Below are positions 44,816-56,570 of a stretch of 64,000 bases of DNA, piece after piece. The translations under genes and the position numbers were made by a program. The notes below the pieces were generated by a model. That model was not told where the DNA came from. It did not search any database and was given only the letters and a program-made list of their open reading frames with translations. Origin of the DNA: Aurelia coerulea. Taxonomy: Eukaryota; Cnidaria; Scyphozoa; Semaeostomeae; Ulmaridae. The stretch covers positions 34,480,663-34,544,662 of the forward strand of contig CM076943.1 of the NCBI GenBank assembly GCA_039566865.1. Direction: 5' to 3'. How positions within the stretch are numbered: the stretch's first letter is position 1; each line of letters starts with the position of its first letter.

Positions 44816-45780
44816 AGGGGCGGGTCCAGGTCCTAATCTGACGGGTGCCGAATGGAGGTAGCACGGGGGTCCGGTGGCGAAGCCCCCGGGAAAATTTTTG
44901 GGGCCACGTGAACTTTTTTTTGCTTGAAAGTTTGAATTCTCATTTAGAAAATCAAATGGACAGTGTGAACTTTTTATTTCAATGAAAGTTTAGACAAACT
45001 GCAAAAACTACTGTTGGACATATAGCAAACTCCACAGTACTTTCACGAAGAAAGGTGTTGGATTTCGTTCGAATATGGTAATGAATGGTGCATTCTTCTC
45101 ATCACAAAAGGGAAAAAACAAATTTATTGAAACCAAATATGTTTGGGAATTCGTGATTACAGCCATTATTCGCAAGACAATTTACAGCTACAAAAAGCCC
45201 CTTTTGTCCAACCGATATTCCATACAAATATGGCAAACCCTACCCAACAACAACTCGCAGCAACAGCAACTACCCATTTATTGTTTCCAAAGCAAACATA
45301 AATCAAAAGTTTTGCCCAAGTCGTATGCTTAAATATTGATTTTGTTCATGACTGATTTATTTAAAAAAATGCAAATAACTGAAGTATTTTAGCATCCATT
45401 TCAGTTTTAGTGAGGGTACAAGAAAATTTACCTCAAACGACTGATTTTGTCTCCAGGGGCTAGGAAGCGGTGATCTCATTGGCTGACAAGCATGAAATTG
45501 GATGATTTCAGCATGCTCTGGCAACCAGTAAGGATTTGAGCCTTATCTTCATTGGTGTATGAAACAATGTAGTTTCATTTTTTATTCCATCCTTAATTGG
45601 GCACAGTTTCATGGCACTAGCCAGTAAATTGCCAGCATTTTTGTATTAAAAGATATAATTTCCGAAAAACGTGGGTACATCATTTCTTATACATCAACAA
45701 ATGACAGTTGTGTGATTTTGAAGCAATTATACATCCAGGCGATTTTGATAGTTCCGTGGAATTTGACTTTTTCTTGAACC
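44816..45780. other. Unassigned DNA; possible single hAT-like end
   Basis: At 44816 'caggggcgggtccaggtcc' abuts the LINE truncation and resembles a hAT-like terminus, but no partner end was found. The rest has short ORFs without domains. Confidence 0.35.
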
Positions 45781-45783
45781 TAA

Positions 45784-45945
45784 AGGCTGATTTCCAGTCA
45801 GTGGAATTTTCCGAGCGGGCGGAATTTCTATTGTATTCGAGAGAAAATGTCGCTCTGGCATTGAATAGAAAGTTACGGCTAAGCGACCTTTTATTGTCTA
45901 AAATTCCGCCCGCTCGGAAAATTTCCACTGGCTGGAAATTAGCCT
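45784..45945. mobile_element. Harbinger-like MITE, 162 bp
   Basis: Ends aggctgatttccagtcagtg and, inverted, cactggctggaaattagcct, with an inner gagcgggcgga/tccgcccgctc pair; flanked by TAA (45781-45783 and 45946-45948). Confidence 0.75.
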
Positions 45946-46275
45946 TAACAACTACATAAAGCACCTGAAACGTGGAAATGGTTCTAAGAAATGTTATTAT
46001 TATTTTATTGTGCCTCAAACTGCTGCCTCATGAAAAGTGACAGAGACCTTACTGACAAATGGGTCATAAGTTCAATAAATCATTGATTGTCAGCCAAACG
46101 AGATATCAAGCTGAAATTAAATGTATAGGATCAACTCCTCATTGCCTTGCTGTAGAAAAAATTCAAGAAGATTTCTCAACCATCTGATGAAGTTTCTTAT
46201 GCCGTTGCTGTCAATCTCACTTTCAAAATATAGTTTTCTAGGGTATTGTTAGATTCCTGTGTTCTTAGTTGATAT

Positions 46276-47039
46276 CAGGGAGCTATACACGGGAGAGGAA
46301 ACGCGCATTGAGTTGCATTCTGCGATGTGATATGCGCCTCCTTCGCAGCGCATCGCGCACTTTGTACAGTCTGGTTCCCTGACGTCATTTTCGACTATCC
46401 TCACGCGAACGCGGTCAAGTTGACGCACAGGGAACCAGGCTGCACTTTGTAGAGAAAACAAGATGGAAGCTGATGTTTGGACGGAAAGTGCATCTCATCT
46501 TTGGATTGAATTTGAACAATAATGGTAGGCATTTTAGGCTATGTTAGACATTCTTTTAACTCTTTTTAATGTTTTATCTTTGCATAGTGAGACTAATTTA
46601 GCCATTTGGTATCAGGAATTGGATGTAGCGGCTAAGTTTTGTCAGCGGTGCTTGGGCCAGCTCGTCTTTTGGATCACGCTCCAAGCACGCATTTGTGAAA
46701 ATTTCACCCTGCCCAACCCCGCCCAACTCTGAGCAATTTAAGTTACTTGTCGACTCGAAACTTACGCAGTTTTTAGTTATTTCAATCAATCGAATGAGGG
46801 TCGGACGGTTTATAAAATAGTGAGGCAAGTGGAAATGATCTGCAACCTTTGTTTACTAAGACAAAACCATTTCAATCCACCTTCTCGCTTTCTTCCAGGT
46901 CGTTCTCCACAGCAAAAATTTCGTTGCTAGGCAAGCCAAATTATCGCTGCTCCGTTGCTACGTCAACACACAAACGAGGTCGCATATCATATCGCAGACA
47001 GCGCCAGCGCGCGTTTCCTCTCCCGTGTATAGCTCCCTG
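46276..47039. mobile_element. hAT-like non-autonomous element, 764 bp
   Basis: Perfect inverted ends begin CAGGGAGCTATACACGGGAG and continue through gaggaaacgcgc. The 8-bp duplication GTTGATAT flanks it (46268-46275 and 47040-47047). CAGGG ends plus 8 bp are hAT hallmarks. No transposase frame. Confidence 0.9.
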
Positions 47040-47151
47040 GTTGATATATACCTTCATTAAAACATGTCGCCTCATTTGTTATTACGTTTGATTCAGTCCT
47101 GCAATATGAGGCTTGTTGCTCAAGATGTAAGGCTTGAGGGCTTGGGACTCT

Positions 47152-47260
47152 TATACAAGGCTCGAGGCTCAAAACTCGAGGCTCAAAACTCGAGGCTCAA
47201 AACTCGAGGCTCAAAACTCGAGGCTCAAAACTCGAGGCTCAAAACTCGAGGCTCGAAGGC
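47152..47260 (+). repeat. 14-bp minisatellite, about 7 copies
   Basis: Unit aggctcaaaactcg, nearly perfect. Each unit holds a ctcgag palindrome. The 66-residue frame across it is a by-product. Confidence 0.9.
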
Positions 47261-47710
47261 TTAACATATAGAATACTCATCGAAAGTCTTAACAATAACA
47301 CATTTTCCTTCAATTTTAGGGCATTTACCCCCATATCTCAAAATGCCCCCCTCCCCTAAAAAAGAACATCAAAATTCGAATTCTACGCCCTAAAATAGAC
47401 CAATATCACTTGTTCTCATGAATTACATCGTTTGGTGGTGCTACCCCTCCTGCTACCGGACCAAATCAGTTGAAGTTCTTTTTGGTCCACCGCAATATTT
47501 AAGAGCAATTCATTTATTTGTAGGTTCATTTTTTGCAATCGGCCCCCGTTGACAAAATCAATCGCATTAACCCTATCTAGCCTCTCTTCGGGCAGCCTCT
47601 CCTCTTAGCTGTTTTTTCCTCTGTAGATGTTTGCCAAGTGCACTTCCAACGTTGAAACTTGTTGACCTTTATCTTTTATCCTTTTTGAAATTAAAAATTA
47701 CCTGATATAA

Positions 47711-48159
47711 GGGCCTGTTTAAATGAGGCGAGCCAGCCCGCCTGACCGGGCTGGCTCGCCTTGGCGGGATGATTCTAGTTTGTGTTTATATGAGTGAAAA
47801 CTATCCTGGCCAGGCAGGCTCTCCTCGTAATGCTGCATGTTATGACGTATCAAGGGATTTTGAAAGACAATGGCCATACAAAGACTTTCAAATTAAACGA
47901 TGCAGTCTCGCCTACGCAAATCAATTACGCAAATTAATCAATCAATCAATTATACCGGGCCAGCCCACCTGACGCTGTTTATATGAGCTCGCTTCACCGG
48001 GATCCCGCCTACCCAACTCACAGATCTCGGCTGACCGGGCTGGCCCGCTGCTCATATAAACACAACTGTATTCAACAAAGAATGTCTTTGTTCACTCAGA
48101 TCTCACCTAGGCGAGCCAGCCTGGTTAGGCGGGCTGGCCCGCCTCATATAAACAGGCCC
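47711..48159. mobile_element. Harbinger-like MITE, 449 bp
   Basis: Ends gggcctgtttaaatgaggcg and, inverted, cgcctcatataaacaggccc; TAA on both sides (47708-47710 and 48160-48162). The ends hold repeated 'ccagcccgcctgaccgggctggc' palindromic pieces. Confidence 0.85.
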
Positions 48160-48484
48160 TAAGCTAATATTGATCCTCTATCCAGCTAATTATTTTGTTT
48201 GCAATTTAAATGTATGATTTTGCGTTTTTCGGCAGTGTGTCTGCGCAAATTATTTGAAATCCTGTGTGATGATGTCATCACTACTAATTTTTCTTTACAA
48301 CGCAAAAGTTATTCAACCACAGAATACATTGAAATTGAACTTGTGCCCTCACTTAATTCCGTTTCCTCACAGTCAGCGATTGCTGATTTTCAGTACTTAA
48401 CCCTGTTGACTTTGAAAATTGTGACATTGTGAGCAGATCACGTGTATGAAGTGTAATCGAGGCCAAAATCAAACCTTGATTTTG

Positions 48485-49015
48485 AAGAGACAATCGTGCA
48501 CTTTGGTTACTATCATGTACTCTCCGATCATGCACTTTCCATTCTTGTGCTTTCCAATCATGCACTCACTTTTCAATCATGCACTTTGTAATCGTGCACT
48601 TTCTATTCATTCATTTTTGCAACCGTGCACTTTTCACCCGGGGGGGGGGGGGGTTACTTGACCAGGTTTTGGTCGGGGACATGCCATCGAAGCTTCAACA
48701 ACATACCCGTTCCTTATACAAATTTTCCGAAAAAGCATACCCGACTTTATGCCAATTTTCCGAAAAAGTACACCCGACCTTATACCAATTTTCCGAAAAT
48801 GTATATCCGATCTTATACTTTAACCAAAATCGTGAAAATCGATACCGTTCCTTATACCACAATCGCGAAAATTGATACCCTTCCCGATGGCACGTCCCCG
48901 TACCCAAAATATGTGAAGTACCCCCCGGGACTTTTCATTCATGCACTCGTAAAGATATTCGTGCACTTGAAAATACATTCATGTACTTTGCAATCGTGCA
49001 CTGTCTAATCTTACA
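48485..49015 (+). repeat. Short minisatellite of 'atcgtgcactttc' units, interrupted
   Basis: Units of 15-18 bp (t-rich spacer plus atc(a/g)tgcact) run 48490-48636 and resume 48930-49010. The gap is exactly the G-tract element 48637-48929. Confidence 0.8.
48637..48929. mobile_element. G-tract short element, 293 bp (copy 3 of 4)
   Basis: Starts cccggggg and ends ccccccggg, with inner 'gccatcg ... cgatggc'. The 8-bp duplication ACTTTTCA flanks it (48629-48636 and 48930-48937). The interior is a private array of 'ttatacaattttccgaaaa'-type units. Confidence 0.88.
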
Positions 49016-49381
49016 GTACTTAGTAATCTTACTCCATGCGCAACATTCTGAAATCACTCAACCCCTAAGTGAAGCATAGCGCGCTTATAGATGTGATGTT
49101 TGCTTTAAGCGCGCTTGCTAATTGTCATCAATCTGCCGGTTGGAGGAGGTTTGCACAAAGCAAAAGTAGGAAAGAATGGCGGATTTGGGTAATGGAGCTA
49201 CACTGAATCAAATAAGTAAACATTTATAATTGGTGTATATGCCTCCAGGTGTCACCTAACAAGCCAGAATGTAGATAGAAAAGTAGTAACTTTCTGACAG
49301 AGTTTATTTATTCCAAAATATCAGTAATGGCATGAGCAATATTTCCTGTTGCTTATTCTCAGTACGATTTAACTGATTTAA

Positions 49382-49505
49382 CTAAACAACTTCGGAATAC
49401 AATGACGCTTTGCTTCCAAATATAGGAGGCAACTGGGAGACAACTGCATCGAAGAAAGCAGCGATAGCTAACCTCCCGTCCAACTCCAGTCCGGCCAGAA
49501 ACCTA
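49382..49505 (-). CDS. Possible terminal exon, minus strand (weak)
   Basis: After 'gtgttgtgttgtag' the minus frame FLAGLELDGRLAIAAFFDAV runs on for about 40 residues to a stop at 49382. Composition is protein-like, but there is no known domain and no partner exon. Chance is likely. Confidence 0.15.
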
Positions 49506-49544
49506 CAACACAACACTAAGTTTATTGCAATGAAATGAACTGAG

Positions 49545-49755
49545 GCCCGGGGGTATTTATTATATTTTGCTGACGGGATGTGCACTCCTTTCCGGGTATC
49601 GTTTTTGCCTCTCTTTTCTAACCCTGTGATTTCATCGTTTTTCGACGGATTTTTAAGTTTTGAAGTATACCTTTCACTGATTTTTTCTAAAGCCGGCTAT
49701 CATTTCGAGGAGAAAATCCCAGCACAACTGAAAGTCAAGTAACCCCCCCCCCCCA
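49545..49755. mobile_element. G-tract short element, 211 bp (copy 4 of 4)
   Basis: Starts gcccgggggtatttatt and ends in a C-tract. The 8-bp flanks gaactgag (49537-49544) and ggactgag (49756-49763) differ at one base. Confidence 0.75.
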
Positions 49756-49854
49756 GGACTGAGACCTGTTATATCGTTTCAAAGTGCAACAAACAAGAGG
49801 AAAATTTGATTTTTGCCGGGCCCAGCTCGATGATATCATTAAAACATACAGCGG

Positions 49855-50223
49855 GTACCTGCAAATAAGAAACTACTTTTTAAATTGAGGCCTCAGAGAG
49901 TTTCTTATTTAAAGAGACCTTTTCATGATCAGGATCAAAGTTTCTTATACATAGGTAATCAAGTTAAGTCAAGTGAAGGCATATGACAGTACCATACATG
50001 AATGTGTATTTAACCTTGATGGTACATTTTACCATGTTACGTTGTTGTGGTGTGAATCTTTAATTTTGAAAATGTTTATTCTGGTTTGAGAATACTACAT
50101 TCTATCACAGTCATTTATGGGAATATCTTTTGGCATTCCTAAAATTGTTTCTTATTAAAGGTGCCTTTTTTGAAGAAAATGAGGCCTGTTTCTTATTCAA
50201 GGGGGTTTCTTATTTGCGGGTAC
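49855..50223. mobile_element. Short element with GTACCTGCAAATAAGAAAC ends
   Basis: Inverted ends gtacctgcaaataagaaac and gtttcttatttgcgggtac enclose 369 bp with several 'gtttcttatt' words inside. No clear target duplication. It lies 175 bp before RPS3 exon 3. Confidence 0.65.
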
Positions 50224-50397
50224 TTACTGTATACTTACATGGATTCATTCCCTATAGCTAAGCCATAATAACTTGATTGATTTGCTGTAATTCACTCTAA
50301 GTAGACCATGATGTTGTTATTATTAGCAAATTGAAGTTTTGTAGACCTTTTGTATTGTTGGCATTTCCTTTGTGTCAATCATCTCTTTCTTTGCTAG

Positions 50398-51085
<688 letters not shown>

Positions 51086-51101
51086 CCCTTGTAGGCGTTA
51101 A

Positions 51102-51260
51102 TCAATGTCTTTGGGGAAGCAATCCTGACTCCACATAATTTGAACTATCTCCTCTCCATCCATATCTTACTGGGCATTTAATCTCCAGTATCAGTCTTTT
51201 GGCGTTCCTGTACATGAAGGCAACATAGTTGGCTCTTTCACGGTGATACTCTAGGCCTCT
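51102..51260 (-). pseudogene. Fragment of a multi-copy Cys-rich/PIN-like ORF, C-terminal part
   Basis: The minus frame reads HRERANYVAFMYRNAKRLIL then PVRYGW. It resembles the H.ER.NY....W..A...P...GHGW region that I recall downstream of HEEADTR in multi-copy genes of marine invertebrates. It breaks off after GW. Confidence 0.3.
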
Positions 51261-51389
51261 TCGGCAATGGGGCATACCATTAAATTGATAGGTGACAAAT
51301 GCACCAACATATCCATATCTGGATGTATTGAAATTTTGAAAGTAAATAATATTTACAAGAAAGGATGTCTTCTCCAACAAGGCTCACTG

Positions 51390-51516
51390 CAGCAAAATAG
51401 AGCATCTGATGACGTGACCATTGTAGATGAGCTCCAAAGTCATCATGAAGAAGCAGATACAAAGCCCATAACACTTCATTCTCCATCTGGTGATATTGAT
51501 ATCTTGGTACTTGGTA
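51390..51516 (+). pseudogene. Fragment of the same PIN-like ORF, HEEADT region
   Basis: The + frame reads SHHEEADTKPITLHSPSGDI then DILVL. HEEADT...H and SP.GDIDILVL are acidic motifs of a PIN/FEN-like nuclease fold found in multi-copy ORFs. A stretch between TLH and SPSGD is missing compared with my memory of the family. At 51517 it fuses directly into LINE sequence, which marks an insertion junction. Confidence 0.4.
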
Positions 51517-52700
51517 GAAATTTTAATTCCCTCTGCGATTGGTTTGTTGACAACAAACTAAGCATACAAATTGGGGAGGATAAAACAAAATCGATACTTT
51601 TTGGTAGGAAAAATAAACGAACCGGCAGTAAAAAACTAGACATTAGAAGAGGTGACATTAAGATCAAACAACACGCGTCAGTCACATACCTTGGCTGTGT
51701 CCTTGATGGGGGCCTGTCTGGCGAGTCAATGGCAACCAGGACCCTTAGTAAAATCAATGGCAGGCTCAGATTCCTTTACAGAAAGCAAAATTTTCTTGAC
51801 CTTTCCCTTTGAAGATTACTGGCAAATGCACTAATTCAACCCCACTTTGACTTTGCATGCAGCGCTTGGCTTCCAATGTTGAATAAAAGATTAACTAAGA
51901 AAATTCAGACGGCTCAAAATAAATGTATCAGATTCTGCTTGAATCTGAGTAACAGAGCACATATAGGAGTAAAAGAATTCAAAACTGTAAACTGGCTCCC
52001 CACTAAAGAAAGGTTTGAGCAATGCACTGCTGCAAAGGTTTTCAATTTTTTTGATAATGCAGCCCCATCATATATGTCAGAGATGTTCTTACCAGTTGGC
52101 CAGAGCCGAGTAACTCGAAGATCTAAAAAACAAACTAATTCAACCTTTCCGAAAAAGCAACACAGGACAAAATGGTCTCTCATATTTAGGACCTAGAATA
52201 TGGAACAGTTTACCCTCAGAACTAAAATCTGCAAAAAACAACAACAGTTTCAAACATAAAATCAAAGATCAATTCTTTAAAAATCTCCAAAGTCTTGATG
52301 ATAGTCCCTACATATATTATTAGAAATCTAAAAACAGCCTACAGACATGCTTACTTATCATCCTTAAGAAAGGCTTTATTTCCGGTCTAGATGAATTTCT
52401 GTTTTTCATGAAAACTTTCTCTGTTTATCTCGCTAATTTATCTTTTTTTAATTTCAAAGGGCACTCCTGGAGGGACCATTATGGAAACAAGGTCGCATTG
52501 ACCTTTTAATGCTATCCCTGCCATCTTTAACCATGGGGTGTTTTTTATTAAATTAGATTTTAAATTAGATATGTAACTTTTGCCTGTAATTTTTTCAAAC
52601 TTGTAAATATTGTAATTAGATCTTTTTTTCTGAATCTGTTATTTTTCATTTTTTATTTTGATGGCGAAATTTTACATACATACATACATACATACGTATC
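51517..52700 (+). mobile_element. CR1/L2-like LINE 3' portion
   Basis: It begins at NFNSLCDWFVDNKLSIQ, past the catalytic YADD, so it is 5'-truncated. It continues with YLGCVLDGGLSG, a TGA at 51811, NALIQPHFDFACSAWLP, VNWLPTKERFEQC and APSYMSEMFLP, then a frameshift near 52180 before GPRIWNSLPSEL. The 3' UTR ends in a (TACA)n tail at 52673-52697. It is nearly identical to 62196-62448 plus 63425-63950, so both are recent copies of one family. Confidence 0.88.
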
Positions 52701-53138
52701 AATCACAGTATTTATTTATAACGGTACAGGAAAAGAGAGAAAGATCTATAATTTCTTAACTTTCTTTTAACTGGGGTGTATATATTAGGATTATTCTTTA
52801 AAGATGAACACAAAAATAAGACGACTTGGAGTTCTTCTACAATTTTCTTCTTCAATTCTCTACGCGTTTCGACTTTATGGTCATTGTCAGGAGAATGAAT
52901 ATTTATGTGATGGTATGCCCTTTTTATAGCCTGTTAGCGGTCACGTGATTAAAAAGGGGTCACGTGATGCCTAGTTAGGGTCACGTGACGCAAAATATGG
53001 CGTCACATGAATCCTTGATTGGATTTTAAAGTTACGTTTTATGTGTAGAAAATGATAGGCCACAGGGAAACAAAGTATTGAATAAATGGGCGAACGGAAA
53101 CAAAATTGCCGATCCATTGGTTTTTTTGAGGAATTTTG
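52701..53138 (-). other. Penelope element 3' UTR with E-box cluster
   Basis: On the minus strand this follows the Penelope stop codon. It holds three TCACGTGA sites within 52938-52990 and the phrase 'gacaatgaccataaagtcga'. The extent of the element beyond about 52860 is uncertain. Confidence 0.45.
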
Positions 53139-53316
53139 TGCTAATATTTGTCTGGTTGGTTAAGTTTGTTATTTAGACCTTTTGGTGTAAGAGTCTGCAG
53201 TCGCATAATCCAGTTATCTTCGTGAGTCTCCAATAATTTTGTTATATTGTCGGCGTCTTCTTTCTCAATTCGTTCGATTATTATAAACCTTGCGTCCCTT
53301 GCAAAGATATGGTGTT
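53139..53316 (-). mobile_element. Penelope-like element, C-terminal end
   Basis: The minus frame reads HIFARDARFIIIERIEKED then LLETHEDNWIMRLQTLTPKG and ends in a TAG. This is the C-terminal part of the GIY-YIG endonuclease region of Penelope-like elements. The piece is separated from the rest (55444 onward) by a LINE. With the LINE removed, ...VEKH and HIFARD join in frame. Confidence 0.85.
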
Positions 53317-55443
53317 GTTGTTGTTGTTTTTTATTTACATTTATTTGGTATGCAGGTCAGAAATATGGCAGCACTGAAGTGCTGATGCGGACCTGCAAAT
53401 TAAAAGCTAATAAACTAAAAATAAAAGAAAAAAAACCTAATTACAATTCTCACTTAAGTTTTAAAGTAAAATATAAAGATCAAAAGTCTCATTTACCGTT
53501 GTTCTTGTTCACAAAACTAATAATAAAAATAACTTGAGTCTTTGTTGGTGCCAATGGCTGCCTCTTTGGAGTAATTAATGTTTTCTAGCCTACAACTTTT
53601 CAATCGTTTTTTGAAATTGCCAATGTTAGAAATCTCTCTAAATTCTCTTTTAAGATAGTTCCAAGTTAGTGGCCCATGATAACATACTGAAGTGCGTCCT
53701 AACTCAGATTTTGGTCTTGGAATTTCAAAATTATTGATACTTCTTGTTCTACTTGTAACTTTCTTCTTAAAAATTTCACTGAAAATCTTTGAGTCCTCTT
53801 TATAATACACTTCATGCATGATTGTCACTACTCTTCTTTTGTAAATGTAACTTAACAGCCTCCAATTCGCTTTTTCTAAGGGGTCTTTATGGATAAATTT
53901 TGCTGCACGTCTGTGTATTGCTTCTAACTCCCCAAATTTGGCTGTACTGATTGTTCCCCACACGACAATGCAATAGACTACACAAGGTATTACTGATTTA
54001 AAGTAAATTTCTTCCAGGTCCTTTGTAGTTAAAAAGCGTCCCATTCTTTTCAGTTGACATTACTTTGCATTATATCTTTGTGTAATGCTCTTGATTTGCT
54101 TGTTCCAGTTTAATCCTCTGTCTATCCAGATGCCAAGGCACTTAGTTGAGTCCATGAAATTTATTTGCTCTTCTCCAAATATTAATTTTTGAAGTGAATG
54201 TGAGTGAAGTGAAATAAATGGACTTTTTGTGACAAGCATTGCCTCCGTTTTCTCCATATTTACTGTTAGTTTATTGTCTATGCACCATGTATGTATGACT
54301 TTTGTGATTTGATTAAGCCCTTCAATGACAACCTCAACATTGTCACCGATGAAAAATGCAGTGGTATCATCCGCAAAAATTAACAATTCTCCATTTTCTA
54401 GCCTTTCCGGTTAGTCATTCACAAAAATCTTAAATAGTTTTGGTCCTAATACTGATCCCTGTGGAACTCCATAAGTCACTGTTCTTCTCTCAGATGCAGA
54501 TCCATTAATCTCTGTGTATTGCTCTCTATCCGCCAGGTAGTTCTTTATGATCTTGTACAGGTTCCCATATATGCCCACTCCTTGCAGCTTTTTTAACAGG
54601 ATATTATGATTTATGGCATCAAATGCTTTCCTCAGATCTATAAATATAACTCCCTCTACTTTCCCATCATCAAGTGCCTGTTTCCATTTTTCAGTGAGTA
54701 AGAGGAGTAGTTTTTCAGTGGAACGTCCTTCAGAATAACCCCATTGTCCATTGCTGTACAATCTATGGTTTGTTAGATGTCTATCAATTGGCTTGCAAAT
54801 TTGCTGTTCAAATAACTTGCTTATTATGCACAGCATAGTGAGTGGCCTATAATTCCCACTGCTTGTCTGTTCTCCCTTTTTAAATGCTACCTTTAGTTTT
54901 CCTTTTTTCCAGGCTTTAGGAAATACTTTCTCTTGAATAAAGTCCCCAAACAACCCTTTCAGACTTTCCACTAAGTAGTCCCCTGCTAGGTTCAAGTCTC
55001 TAGCTTTTATGTTGTCAGGACCTGATGCTTTTTCTGGTTTAATCTTTATGAGTTGTTTACCCAATAATTCAGCATCAATGCAAACATCGTCCACACAAGG
55101 AACTATTCAAGTTGTAAAACTGTTCTCATCATTTTCATTTTCAGGCAATTTACTAGCCAACTCTGCACCAACACTGCTAAAATATTGGTTCATTAGTTCT
55201 GCTTTGGTTTTATCATCTACGTGTATTTTACCTTGGTCATCAGCAATCGGTCCTATTCGTTTTGCGAGTCTCTTTCCTTGAACTTTCTTCACAGTCCTCC
55301 AGAAATCCCCCGAATTATTTGCTTTTGCAAATTCAGTTTTCCAGTAATTTACCTCTGCGTTTCTCATTTCTTTCTTTGCTAGATTCCTTGCTTTCTTGTA
55401 TTTTTCATGATTTGTTTCATTTTTCCCCTGCTGCCAGGCCCTA
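53317..55443 (-). mobile_element. LINE inserted in the Penelope element, one frame with three stops
   Basis: Reading leftward, a single frame runs from about 55443 to 53517 with only three in-frame stops (near 55095-55105, 54408 and 54057). Motifs: SGDFWRTVKKV, KASGPDNIKA, YRPLTMLCIISKLFEQ, GYSEGRSTEKLLL, FIDLRKAFDAINH, GVPQGSVLGP, catalytic FADDTT, KTEAMLV, and RRAAKFIHK near the end. The 3' end is an AAC repeat. GTGTT flanks it on the + strand (53312-53316 and 55444-55448). The 5' end with the endonuclease is missing. Confidence 0.92.
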
Positions 55444-56570
55444 GTGTTTCTCTACGGGAAGGAGCTTGTCATATTGAGTTGATTTTATTCTAGAACGATA
55501 GTTGTTCAATCTGTAGTTAAAAGGCCATTCAGATTTACCGACATATTCTATGTTACAGCGAACGCATTCAAGGAGGTAAATGACATTCATGCTCCTACAG
55601 TTTGATTTATGAAAGATCTCGTATGTTTTTTTGGTGGTTGCACTTATATAATAATTAGTTTTGATGACATGATTACAGCAAAGGCTTCTACTGGTGTTAC
55701 AAGGTGAGCAATATTTAGCTACTTGGTTTCTCACTTTCTTTCTGAAAACTTTGTTATTAGTTATGGTGTTGCTACCAATAATCTCTCGGAGGTTCTTGCA
55801 TCGTCGGAATGCAATAATTGGGGGTTCTGGGAAGAGTGCCTTTAATTTTGGTTTTATATTTAAGATATCCCATCCTTCTCTTAGGATCTTACCAATTTGG
55901 GGAAGTGTAGAGTTGAAAGTAGTTACTAGGGGATTCTTTTTGTTCTTTCTTTCAAGGTTTTTCGTAGCGTAGTTTCTCTCTGGGTTGCGATGGCTTTGTG
56001 GATCTGCTCGTGGAGTATTTCACTGTGATATCCACGGCTTATAAAATTTGCTTCCATTTGTTTGCAGTGACTCTTTAATTCACTATCTTTAGTGCATATT
56101 CTTCGGAGTCTTAAGTGCTTGAGAATATGGTAGACTGTTCTTTAAGTGCCTGGGATGAGCTGATTTGTAGTGGAGGTAGTTTTGTGTATCGGTGGGTTTG
56201 GTGAAAGGGTTGTTTGTAGTTGTCTATTTTCGTTGATGTATATGCGGGTGTTAAGGAAAGGAATTCATGTCTTTGATATTTCGTAGTCAAATTTTATAGA
56301 TGGGTGCTTTGTGTTCATCCTTTCAGCAATGGTCTGGAATCTTTGTTCATCGCCTTTGTAGATCATCAAAATGTCGTCTATATATCTGCCGTAGTACAGG
56401 CAATCATTAGTTACTTCAAGGTAGATGTATTTTTCTTCCAATTCACCCATGTAAATTACTGCGTATGAAGGTGCTGCAACCGTGCCCATCGCACATCCTC
56501 CTGTTTGGAGATAGCTGTTTCCGTTAAACGTAAAGCAATTAAGCGTGAGCACATGTCTCATGAGGGCAGG
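55444..56570 (-). mobile_element. Penelope-like element: RT fingers/palm to GIY-YIG start
   Basis: Minus strand. 56651-56265 carries NCFTFNGNSYLQTGGCAMGT and the catalytic YGRYIDDILMI of Penelope reverse transcriptase. 56160-55745 (shifted frames) has LRLRRICT, FISRGYHS, RIPLVTTFNSTLPQIGKIL and IIAFRRCKNLREI. 55734-55444 has CNHVIKT, NVIYLLECVRCNIEYVGKS and FNYRLNNYR, the GIY-YIG nuclease. Penelope elements use this nuclease with telomerase-like RT for integration. The 5' end is cut near 56565. Frameshifts near 56265 and 56140 show decay. Confidence 0.9.

Noticed and set aside
44816..45480. hAT element starting caggggcgggtcc
   Set aside because: Only one end is visible; no inverted partner or 8-bp duplication.
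48579..49008. Overlapping + frames with FSEKVHP repeats
   Set aside because: They lie inside the G-tract element and arise from its tandem core.
49170..49215. First exon MADLGNGATLNQI followed by gtaaac
   Set aside because: Good start context and a donor-like site, but no downstream exon or family; too weak to list.
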